Assembly: GCF_009912395.1 (NCBI RefSeq)
Contig: NZ_WNDO01000002.1
Coordinates: forward strand, 248,001-312,000
Reading direction: 5' to 3'
Length of the DNA: 64,000 bases
Source: Luteibacter sp.
GTDB taxonomy: Bacteria; Pseudomonadota; Gammaproteobacteria; Xanthomonadales; Rhodanobacteraceae
Part shown: in pieces, positions 18,634 to 30,600 of the stretch
Layout: each line of letters opens with the position of its first letter
How positions within the stretch are numbered: the first letter of the stretch is position 1
The notes under the pieces: generated by a model
Seen by the model: the letters and a program-made list of their open reading frames with translations, nothing else
Databases searched by the model: none
Told to the model about the DNA's origin: nothing
Made by a program: the position numbers and the translations under genes

Positions 18634-21600
18634 ATGATCGTACGTACCCAGTCTCCCGAATCCCGCCGCCCGGCGATCGCCGTCGCACGCCCCACGTTGC
18701 GCCGACGCACCATGTGCCAGTTCATCGCGCTCGCGCTGTTCGGTGGTGTCGCTCACGCGGCCACGCCGCCAGCGTTCAGCCCGGCATGGTTCGCGAACAA
18801 GCAGGCCAACGCGGCCACGCAGGCACCGCCGCCGGGGCAGGGTGCGGGCAACGCGGGAGGCAATGTCTTCACACCGGGTAACGTGATGTTGCAGCAGCGT
18901 GTGCAGCAGTCGATCGCGAACCTCGACGCGGCCGCCCAGGCGGTGGCCGCGCAGATGGCGGCGCAAAAGGGGGCGCAGTCCGCCGCGCAGCAGCTGATAT
19001 CCAACGTGCCCAATGGCATCGGTGACGGCGGCCTCAAGGTCGATCGCAACGTCGGTACCGATCCGTCGCTGTGGCAGAACGCCAACCAGCCGACGCAGAC
19101 CGTCGCCAACGGCCGTACCAACGTCGAGATCAAGCAGACCGCCGGCAAGGCGATCATGACCTGGGAGTCGTTCAACGTCGGCAACCAGACCACGGTGCAC
19201 TTCGACCAGACCGGCGGCAACCAGACCGGCGGCGGTAACCAGTGGATCGCGCTGAACCGGATCAACGACCCCTCGGGCAAGCCCAGCCAGATCCTCGGCC
19301 AGATCAAGGCCGAAGGCACGGTCTACCTGCTCAACCGCAACGGCATGATCTTCGGCGGCGGCGCGCAGGTCGACACGCATTCGCTGACCGCCAGCTCGCT
19401 GGACCTGTTCAGCACCGACGTGAAGAAGAGCAATGCGTTCTTCCTGAAGTACGGTATCGGTACCAACACGGACTCGGAGAACATCCTCGGCAACGGTGCG
19501 GGTGCGAGTATCAGGGGCTTCCTTGTCAGCGGATTGCTGACAGGCGTAGCCGGGGATGCACGCGGTGCGGTCACGATTCAGAAGGGTGCTTCGATCAACG
19601 CGACGAAGGACGGTTTCGTCATCGTGGCGGCACAGGACGTTTCGAACGCCGGTTCCATCGTCGCGGATGACGGCCAGGTGGCGATCGCAGCGACACCTGG
19701 ACTCATCATGGGTAACGGGGGCGTCTCCGACATTCAGGCGTCAAGCTTCAATCAGTCGACGAACGGACCCGGTTGGAACGTCACCAATACCGGCCTGGTG
19801 CAAGCGAGGCGCGGCGGTATTCACCTTTTTGGCGACCACATGACGCAAGGCGGCGTTCTCGTCGCGTCCACAAGTCTCAGTCATCCGGGGCGGATCGCTT
19901 TCGATCCGTTGCATAGCGGCGACAATAAACTGGTGTTCGATACGTCGTCGGTGACCACCGTGCTCCCGGAGAAGGATGGCGAGACAACGACGTCGTCAGC
20001 CGCCGCGAATGCCGCCTTCGTCACCAGCCGGGTCGATGTCGGCTTGAATGCGGTACTTCGCAAAGGATCGCTTATCGAAGTGCCCTCCGGCAATGTGACG
20101 TTCGGTTTCTCGACCTATGTCGATACGGGGGCGACAGTAGACGTCTCCGGCCTTGCCAATGTCACTCTTCCGGTATCGTCCTTGTTGGTCACGATTCCCC
20201 GTATTGGCCAGAACGAACTGGCCGACTCTCCGCTACTTAGAAACAGCTTTCTTTTTACGCAGAAGAACGTAGCCGTAGACAGTTCGCAATCCGGAACGCG
20301 CACGGATGGGCTGAGTTGGGTGGGTAGCCCTGTTCTCAATGCCGCCGGTTACGTCTCGAACATACCGCGGACCGTTGATCAGTTAATGATCAATTCGGGC
20401 AACATCGCGTTTCAGGACAGCGCGGTGATTCGTTCGGGGGCGCAGATTCGTCTGGACGGCGGGTTTATCAACTATCTACCCGGGTACATCCAGACGCCCA
20501 GGCTTCAGGGCGCCAATGGCTTGATCTACAACCTGGCTTCCGCCGACCCGCAGGTATCCTATACGGGCTTTGCTGGCGTATACAGCAACGATCACGCACG
20601 GTGGGGGGTTACCGAAACATACGTCACGAGTCCGTTGTTGGCAAACATGGGGAGATGGGATCCCGGTTTTATCAACGGGGGTAATGCGGGAACGCTTTCG
20701 TTTGGCAAGAGCACGGACAATGGCCAGGCGTACCGCTACGTTATCGATGGCGACATTACGGCACATGCATACGCGGGCCGCGAGCAGGTGCGTAGCGGTT
20801 CGCTACCGTTGGCCGGCATCCTGGATATCCGGTCCCGCGACCTGGCCTCGTTAGGCGAATCGGTCAACGTCAGCCTGGCCGGGTCGGTCAACTACGTCAT
20901 ACAAAACGATCCCGTGCCGTTGCAGACCTATGCGCCGGATTTCGACGAGAACAGCACGTTCCCGGCCCGCGGTGGCGATCCTTCCGATCCGAGCAACCCT
21001 CTGTACTGGCATACCTTGTCGACGGCAATGATCGACAATGCGGGCTTTCGTCGCCTGAAGCTGAGTACACCGGGTACCGTGTTGATCAAGGACGGTGCCA
21101 CCCTGCGTCTCGCCGACGGCGGCTCGGTCGATATCGCCGGTACGAGCATCGACGTCCAGGGCGACATCGTCACCCACGGCGGCAGCATCACCCTTGGCGT
21201 GCGTGGCCAATCCGATAATTTGCCCACCAATGTCGCCACTTCCCTGGTGATCGGCGAACACGGCCGCCTGGATGCCAGCGGTCTTTGGGTCAACGATTCG
21301 GGTCGAGCGGCGGATGCCGCTCAAGGTCGAGCGTTCATCAACGGCGGCTCGGTGACGCTGTCGGCCTGGAAGGGTGGCCGGTCCACGGCCGGCGATCTCA
21401 CGCCGGATATCAGTGTGCTCAAGGGCAGTGTCGTCGACGTGAGCGGCGGTGGTTATGTCGGCACCGATGGCAGGCTGGCGATGGATGGCAACCTGCCGCT
21501 CGGACGGGGCGGCGATGTCACGATCCAGAGCCATACGGATGGCGGCCTCAATACATTCACGAATGTGACCCGCCCCAATGACCTGGCGGGTGGAAAGATC

Positions 21601-24600
21601 ACGCTCGACGGCACATTGCTGGCGGATGGGTTCTCCGGTGGCGGCACGTTGACCTTGCATGCGCCGTATATCCAGATCGGTGGCGAAGCCATCGACGATG
21701 ACAGCGTAGCCGCCCTCTATCTCACGCCCGATTTCTTCGTCGGTCAGGGCTTTTCCCGTTACAACCTGATCGCAGATACAAATGTCGTGACGGCCCCTGG
21801 GGTGCAACTGCAGGTCCGGCCGTCCTACATGGTGGGCGACCGTACCGCGTTGCTGACGCTGGGTAGCCGCACGTCGCTGTTCGGCGATTCCGGCGCCGCG
21901 ATGATTCATGCTGGCAGCGTGGCCGCCTACGACCGGTACCGCCATCTTCGTCAGGGCGATGGCATTTCGATGCAGGCCGGTCTGTATCAGGGATGGAATG
22001 CCGGAACGCAGACGCCTTCCTACGACGCCTTGACCGGCTCGGTGATCGTGGGCGACGGCGCTTCGATCGATGTCGGGGCGGGCGAGACCATCGCACTCAA
22101 TAGCGCAGGTCGCATCGTCGTCGGCGGTGCGTTGACGGCGCGTGGCGGCAGCATCCTGTTGCACGATATCGGCGTCGCGATCAATACGGACCCCGTGGGT
22201 CGGCAAATCTGGCTGGGATCCAACAGCATCCTCGATGCTCGGGGCACGACACTATTGGACCCTTCGGCGGGCGCGCTTCCCGGTACGGGAACGACGATCC
22301 GGCGCGATGGTGTGCTTCTGGGGGGCGGCACCGTTGAACTCCAGTCCGATGCCAGTCTCGTCGCCGAGCGTGGCGCGACGGTTCTCTTTTCGGGCGCGTC
22401 GGATCATTTCGACCTGGCGGCCGAGGGGCGCCAGGCGGGCCTCTCGTCGACGCCTTTCGTCGATACGCCGGTGTGGAGCGATGGCGGCAGCCTTAGCCTG
22501 CAAGCCGCCAAGACGCTCCAGTTCGATGGCACGATCGATGGTCACGGCGGTGGCCCCTCCGCCCGGGGTGGGCGCTTCAGTGTCGCGACGCGTTTCCCCG
22601 CCAAGGGCACCGCCGGGACCGTGACGACGCTGTTCATCCAGCAAAGCGGCTGGTTGGCCCAGCCGGTCGATCCGCTGGCTTCCGTCGAGCCAGGCCAAGG
22701 CCTGACGGGCAACCTGCGATTCGCCGTCGATCGGCTCCAGGACGCGGGACTGGACGATGTCCTGATCGGCAAGACCTTTAGCGATGACGACCCGTCCGTT
22801 CCGACCACCAATATGGCCTTTGCCGGCGACGTGAATCTCGCCACCGGACGTAGCGTACAGGTCAGCGCAGCCGCGGTAGCCGCCGTCGCGCCCGATGCCC
22901 GCGCGCTGCCTTCGAATGGCGCGACAGGCGTCGGCGGCGGAAGGGTGACGATCTCGGCCCCCTACGTGTCCTTCAGCAACCCCCGTATCGCCGACTCGAT
23001 CCTGACGGCGAGTGGTAGCGGCTCGCTTTCGGTGAATGCGGATTTCATCGATATTGGGGGGCGTCTTTCCCTGGCCGGCATGGCCGACACGGCGTTCACT
23101 TCGACGGGAGACATTCGTTTCTCCTTGCCCGCGAACTCGGCATACAGTGCGAGTGGTCCAGCGACGGGATGGCTCTACACCACGGGAGACCTCGACTTCA
23201 CCGGTTCGCGTGTCTATCCGGCGACCGACTATCGCTTTCTCATCGATGCCACGAATCCTGTCCGCAAGACGACGGTCAGCTTCCATCAGGCGGCGGTTCG
23301 CGACACGTCGACACCGTTGTCCGCGGGCGGTGTTCTCGCGGTCGGCGCCGACACTATCGAGCAACGCGGTACGGTGTGGGTGCCGTCGGGTGCCCTGGCG
23401 CTGGGTACCGACAATCCCGCGGCGACACTGGCTGCGCTCGGACTGGCATCGTCGATGCCGTTGGGTATCACGAGTGCCGTGCATCTGGCGCCGGGCAGTG
23501 TGACCTCGGTATCGCTGGACAACGCGATCGTGCCCTATGGCACCACGGTCGATGGCAAGGACTGGCGTTACGATGCCAGCAATGTGCTACCCGGTCGGAT
23601 CGTGACCGCCCCGCCCGAGAAGACGCTGTCCATCGCGGGCGGAACCGTGGCCGTCGACGCCGGCGCAAACGTGGACCTGAGCGGCGGTGGCCATGTGCAG
23701 GCCGTGGAGTGGGTGCCGGGAACCGGTGGCTCGCGCGACGTGCTTTCGCAGTACAACCTCAGCTATGCGAATTCGACGCAGGGCCAGCAAGTGCCGCTTT
23801 ATGCGGATGGTCGGGCTATCTATGCCATCGTCCCGGGTTACGACGCGCCGTTGGCGGCGCATGACGCGGCGCTGGAAAAGGGCGCCGGCGCCGGGCCGGC
23901 GGTGGGCCAGGGCGTCTACCTGTCCGGCGTGCCTGGTCTGCCGGATGGCGTGTATACCCTGCTTCCCGCACGTTATGCGACGCTGCCCGGTGCCTATCGC
24001 GTCGTCCAGGATACGTCGTCGAGCAACGCGGTGCTGGGACGAAGCACGACGATGCCCGACGGCACGGTGGTGGCGTCCGGTTACTTCGCTGACACGCTGA
24101 CCGGTGCCCACGATGCACAGGCGAGCAACTTCCTCGTACAGTCCGCGAAGGTCTGGGGGCAGTACTCGGAATACAGCATCACGTCCGCGGACACGTTCTT
24201 CACGGACGCCGCTGCCCGCTCGGGCTCGGTGGTGCCGCAGCTCGGCGCGGATGCGGGTCGCCTGACGCTAGCCGCCTCGGCGGCGCTGACCCTCGGCGCG
24301 ACACTCAATGCGCAACCGGGTACGGGCGGTCGCGGATCGCAGGTGGATATCGCCGGTGACGCCATCCAGATCCTGGGCGGAAGCGGCCAGGCGCGTGACG
24401 GTTACCTGCACGTGGACGCGGACGGCCTGTCCCGGCTTGGCGCGGGCAGCCTGCTGATCGGCGGCAAGCGCTCGCGCGAGAGCGGCGGCGACCGGGTAGA
24501 CGTGCTCGCCGATAACGTCCTGTTGTCCAATGACGCGGCGCATCCCTTGCAAGGTTCGGAAGTCATCCTCGTGGCGAACGGCCAGGGCGGGGTGACGCTC

Positions 24601-27600
24601 GATGCGGGCAGTTCACTGCTCGCCAACGGGGCGACGAGCGGTTCGACGACGCCGCTTCTCATCGGCCGCGTGGCCGACAAGACGGGGAGCGCCGTGGTCG
24701 GCGATGGCTCGCTGTTGCGGGTGTCGGGTGGTGACGTGGGGCGCGTCTTGCGCGCCAACATCACCGGCCTCGACGGTGTGGCCGGCCTGGCAGGCGGTTC
24801 CCTCTCCATCGGTTCCGGTGCCTCGATCGGCTCCACGGGCTCCATCAGCATGGATGCGACGGGTGCCACGACGCTGGCCGACGATGCGCACCTGAAGGCC
24901 TCGGCGATCGACGTGACGGCCAATCGCATCGCGCTCTCCGGCGTCGACGCCTCGGCCGCGGATGCGTCGGGGCGGCTGCTCGTCGGCCCTCGCATCCTGG
25001 CCCAATTGGCCGGGCTCGATGCGACCGTGCTGCGCGGCCGTTCGGGCATCGACCTGCTCGGCGACGTGAACCTTGGTGTCGCCCATGCGCTCACGCTCAG
25101 TGCGCCGCAGATCGTGAGCGACGGCGGAAAGACGACACTGAAGGCCGACATTCTCACCCTGTCCAACGATACCGGTAACACCTCCGCGCCGGTCCAGGCG
25201 GGTCACGGGTCGCTCGGGATCGACGTCCGTGAGTGGCATACGGGTAACGGCAATCTCTCGCTGGGCGGTCTCGACACCGTCAACCTGCGGGCGTCCGCGG
25301 GGATGTACGCGTCCGGCGTCGGCACGCTGGACCTGGGCGCTGCTGCGCTCAACGCGACGACACCGGTCGTCGTGGTGGATCACGGTGCCAACGCGCACTG
25401 GCAGGGTACGGGCGCCATCCTTATCGCCGCGACCGGAACGGGAGCAGGCATATCGACGACGGCCAGCGCAGGGCAGCTCGGAATCAAGGGTGCCTCCATC
25501 GACCTGGGTAGCAACCTGCTGGCGAAGGGAGGCACGGTCAATCTGGATGCGACCACGGGCGGTATCGTCATCGAAGATGGCGCGACGCTCGACGTGTCCG
25601 GACTGTCGCAGGCCTTCAACGATACCTCTGTGCATGTGTCGGGAGGCTCCGTTTCCCTGCGGGCGGAGCAGGGCAATATCCGCATCGCGCCGACGGCGGT
25701 CATCGACATCCGTGGCGATGTCGCGGGTGGCAATGGCGGCAGTCTCGACCTGCGCGCGGATGCGGGTCGTGTCGACGTGGCGGGCAACATCGCCGGATCC
25801 GTCGCGACCGGGTACTTCGGCTCCTTGTTCTCCCTCGATTCCCTTGGTGCGGTGGACCTCGGTTCGCTGACCGACAAGCTCGCGTCCGGCAGCGTGGACG
25901 GTCGCGTCAAGGTGCATACGCGGCAGGGCGACCTTGCGGTCGACGCGGGCCACACCTTGCGGGCGCACCTGGTCACGTTGACGGCCGATGGCGGCGCCGT
26001 GAACGTCGGCGGTACCGTCGACGCGTCGGGCACGTTTGGCGGCACGATCGCCCTGAGTGGTGCGCATGGCGTGGACATCGACGGCACGTTCGATACCAGC
26101 GCGTCCGCCAAGGGCCGTTACGGCGCCGACATCACGCTGGCGACGTCCGGAACGGGCAATGGCACGCTGAATAGCCAGTACGGCTATGAGGAAGTGACCG
26201 CCGACAACGCCGGGCATATCCGCATCGGGCAGGGCGCCCGCATCGAGCAGGGCGGCGACACGGCGAACGGCAACCTCTATCTGCGCGCGCCATTGCTCGC
26301 CAATGGCGATACGCCGGTCGATATCGCTTCGTCCGCGTCGATGGCGCATACCAGGAACCGTACGCTCGAGGTGTACGCCATCTGGGATACGCAGGATGCG
26401 AAGACCGATCCGTCGAAGCACTTCGATGGCCTGGTGGATCCGGCGGGCTGGTTCCGCATGGACGACGCCACCGGTCGCCCGGTGCTGGTCGCGGGCACGT
26501 TCACCGACAGCAATGGCAACGCGGTCGCCGGTCCGGATCCGACCGACATGGCCAAGGTCACGGATTTCCTCGCTCGTTACACCTTCACGCCGGATAACGC
26601 CAACACCGATCATCAAAGCTTCTACGGATTCCTGAACGGCGATTCGTCGCAAGGTCCGGGCGCGCTGATGGGCTTCGTGCAGTCGCCCGGCTTCACCTTC
26701 GAGTCGCGCCTGGCCGGTGTCGCAGGCCTGGCGGTCCGTCCCGGTATCGAACTGCGCAATGGCGACCCGAATGTCGACAAGGGCGCGATCAGTGTCATGA
26801 CGCCGTGGAACCTGGGGGCGGGTACACGGAACGCGGACGGCTCGCTGCAGCTCGACTATCGTTACAAGGGACAGGCTCCCGTGCTTTCGCTGCTCGCCAG
26901 CGGAGACCTGAACGTGAGAGCCAGCATTAGCGACGGCTTCTTCCAGGATGGCAACGCGGGAGGCAGCGCGGGAACGCCACCGCCGCCCGCCAGCTACGAC
27001 GCCGCGGTCGCCGCATGGCAGGCGTTGTTCGACCTGGGCCTGGGCGTCGAACAATACCCGGATCTCTTTGAGCAGCCGACGCAGTTGACGAGCGACCCCA
27101 CCCAGCTGTTCGACTATTACGGCCAGTACGTCGCTTATGCGAAGTATCTTGCCGCGCCGATCCCGGACCTGGCTGGTTACCAAGCCGCCCAGATCATCCT
27201 GTACGGGCTTGGTTATCAGATGACTGTTCCGGTGCCGAATGCACCACCGCCGCCCGCGCCACCGACGACGTTGACGTCCTATCTTGCGTACATGGCGGTG
27301 TATCCGGCGTACCTGAAGGACTCCGCGACCAAGTCGGGATTCGCGGACTCGCTGTCCGTGCCGGAAGGCTTCCAGAAGCTCTACGCGCCACTGGCGACGA
27401 CGACTCCGATCGACACCAGTGCGCCGGTCGACAACAGCCCGTCGCCGCTTGCGTTGTCCTCCAATCCGCTACCTTTCCTCAGCGCCGGCCTGACCGGTGG
27501 CTCGAGCAGCTCCTATCGGTTTGTCGCCGGCGCGGATCTGTCGTCCTCCGATCCCCTCGCGACGTCCGCCGTCACGGTGGCCAATCTCCATCTGGCCGGT

Positions 27601-30600
27601 CATACGGAATTCAACGATACGGTCGGCGGTCGCGTGCTCGCGGCCCCCACGGTGGTGCGCACAGGCACCGGCGATATCGATATCGTGGCCTCCGGCGACC
27701 TGACCTGGGATGACGAAAAGGCGCCGGCGGCGGTGTATACGGCAGGCGAACCGGCACCGGGGACGCAAGTCGGCACCGGCGCATCGATCCTGCAGCCATC
27801 ACAGGCCGGTTTGCTCGATCGGCAAGCGACGCCCGAGCTGGTCCTGTCCGGCGCGGTGAATCCGATCAACGCGGGCCATGTCGGCCTGAGCGCGGGTCGC
27901 GACATTCTCGGAAAACAGGACATCACTGACGTCGACGGCACGTTGACGGGCACGGTGGGCACGCCGCTGGCCCAGTATTGGTGGCAGTGGTTGCAGACGA
28001 CGAATACGGAAGCGCGTTCGTCGATCAACTTCGGCGCGTTCGATCAAGGTGTGATGAGTGCCGGCGGTAATGTGGCGGTGTCGGCAGGCGGCGATATCCG
28101 TCAGCTGTCGGTGTCGCTGCCGACGACCTGGTCGATCAATACGGCAGCCGACGGTACGCGATCCTTGACGACCTACGGCGGGGGCGATCTCGACGTGAAG
28201 GCCGGAGGCGACATCCTCAGCGGAAGCTACTTCGTGTCTCGTGGTCAGGGCACGATCCGTGCGGGTGGCAACATCGGCTCGGATTTCTCGACCACCTATC
28301 GCATGCCGGATAGGAGCCAGGCAACCGGTCCCGTGTCCACCCTGCTGGGCATGCAGGATAGTCGCCTGGACGTGCAGGCAGGCGGCAGCGTGAGCCTGGG
28401 CGGCATCTTCAATCCATCGTGGCTGGATTCGTCCGCCGTGAACGCGCTGATTCCTGCAGGTCACGCGGATGGCCAGTCGTATTCGCAGTCGTCCCGCATC
28501 GACGTGACGGCGCTGGGTGGAAACATTGTATACGGCGACCTGGCCGCACCAGTGCAGTTGTTCGCACCAGGTATACGTAGTATCCAGGACGCCGGTAGCG
28601 ATACCGCGGGAGACATACTCCCCGCCACGGTGAACTTCGCGGCGGTGTCGGGCAGTATCGACCTCGAAGGATCGGGCGAACTTTTTCTGTCGTCCAATGG
28701 CAACCTGAGTCTGCTGGCCAAGGACTCGATCACCTTCGACATGCCGGCGATCGGGCTGGGCTGGCGTTATGGTTGGGGCTTGATCGACGCGCCGTTGTCT
28801 TCGATGGTTTCCCCGCTCAATCTTCCGCCGCTGACCGACCAGAGCGCGACGATCATCAATCATCTTCGCCAGTACGGTTACCTCGACATCGGGAATTTCC
28901 CGACAGTCGGCACGTCGAACTTCGTCCACGCGTCGACGCCGTGGCACGCCGACGATACCCAGCCGGTGCGGATCTACGCGCAGACGGGCGATATCGTCAA
29001 TGGCACCGGTGGCGGCGTGGGAGGCGTCTACCTGGTTACGTCAAAGGCGACGAAGATCAAGGCGGGCCGGGATATCGTCGATCTCGCCTATGTAGGGCAG
29101 CAGCTGCGCGGCGCCGACATATCGTCGATCGAGGCCGGGCGCGATATCTACGATACGCCGTTGACGACGACGGCGGCCACCCAGTTGTCTCCGCGGGCGG
29201 TCTTCCCGAGCCTGCTCCAGGGTGGTCCCGGCTACTTCTATGTGACCGCGGGCCGCGATATCGGGCGGCTGGCGTCCCAGTCGGAGTACTACGCGTTATT
29301 GCCGTACGTGCAGACACAATACATGGTCGCAGCCCAGCCGGGCAGCAGCGCATTCATGACGGGTATCGACACGATCGGCAATCTCTACAATCCCTACCTG
29401 TCCCCGACGGGCGCGTCGATCTCGATCGCATACGGCATCGCGCCGGGCATGGACAGCAAGGCCTTTGTCAGCGCGTATATCGACCCATCGACATCGAAGC
29501 CGCCGGGCCTGGACGACGGAGCGAAATCGCTGGTTGATTTCGTGCAGTCATACGACGCCGGCCTGCAGGTCGACACCGGTCTTGTAGCGAACGCATCGAC
29601 GCCCGTCTATACGACCGAACAGGCCTGGACGCGCTTCCAGCAGCTGCCCGAGGAAGCCCGGAACATCTTCATCCAGAAGACGCTGTCCCGAGTACTGGCC
29701 CAAGTAGGCAAGGACTACAACGATGCCGGCAGCCCGTTCGCCGGCAAATACGCCCGAGGCTTCGCGGCCATCAATGCATTGTTCCCCGCATCGCTGGGCT
29801 ACACGGCAAACGGCCTGGAAGGCGGGCTCAATGGCGCCGGCACCACCGTCCATACCGGTGACCTGGATATCCGTGGCAGCACCATCCAGACCCAGCGTGG
29901 CGGTGACATTTCCATCATCGCGCCGGGTGGACAGGCGCTTCTTGGTAGCGTCTCGGCTCCGCCAATCATCGTGTCGTCTGCTGGCGTGGTGCTGGCCGGC
30001 CCGAACACGCAAGGCGTGCTTACCCTGCAGGAGGGCGACATCACCTTCGTTACGGACCGCAGCACGCTTCTGGCGCAAAGCCGTATTTTCACGGAACAGG
30101 GCGGCGACATCGTGATGTGGAGTTCCAACGGAGATATCAACGCGGGCAAGGGCGCGAAGACGAACAGCGAAATTCCGCCGGTGCGCTATCTCTGCACGGT
30201 CGATGCGTGGTGCGCGCAAGACCCTTCCGGTCAGGTCGCCGGTGCGGGTATCGCCACGCTGCAGACCGTGCCGGGGGCTCCGGAAGGCTCGGTCTACCTC
30301 ATGGCTCCGCGTGGTACGGTCGATGCGGGCGATGCGGGAATTCGTGTTTCGGGAAATCTCGTCGTCGCTGCGGCGCGTGTCGCCAATGCCGATAATGTGC
30401 AGGTGAAGGGGGAGTCGGTCGGACTGCCCGTCGTGCAAAGCGTGAACGTGGGCGCATTGAACGCGGCCAGCGCTGCGGCGAACGCCGCCAGCAAAGCCGC
30501 CGAGGATGTGGTTCGCCAACAACAGTCCGATAGCCGCGACCGCATACCGTCGATCATTTCGGTGCAGGTGATCGGGGGAAACAGCGGGGCAAGCGTGAGC

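Noticed and set aside
24613-27183. 856-codon open frame on the minus strand
   Set aside because: It lies wholly antisense to the adhesin gene, shows no domain pattern, is Arg/His-rich as expected for a reverse frame of GC-rich DNA, and has no ribosome site.
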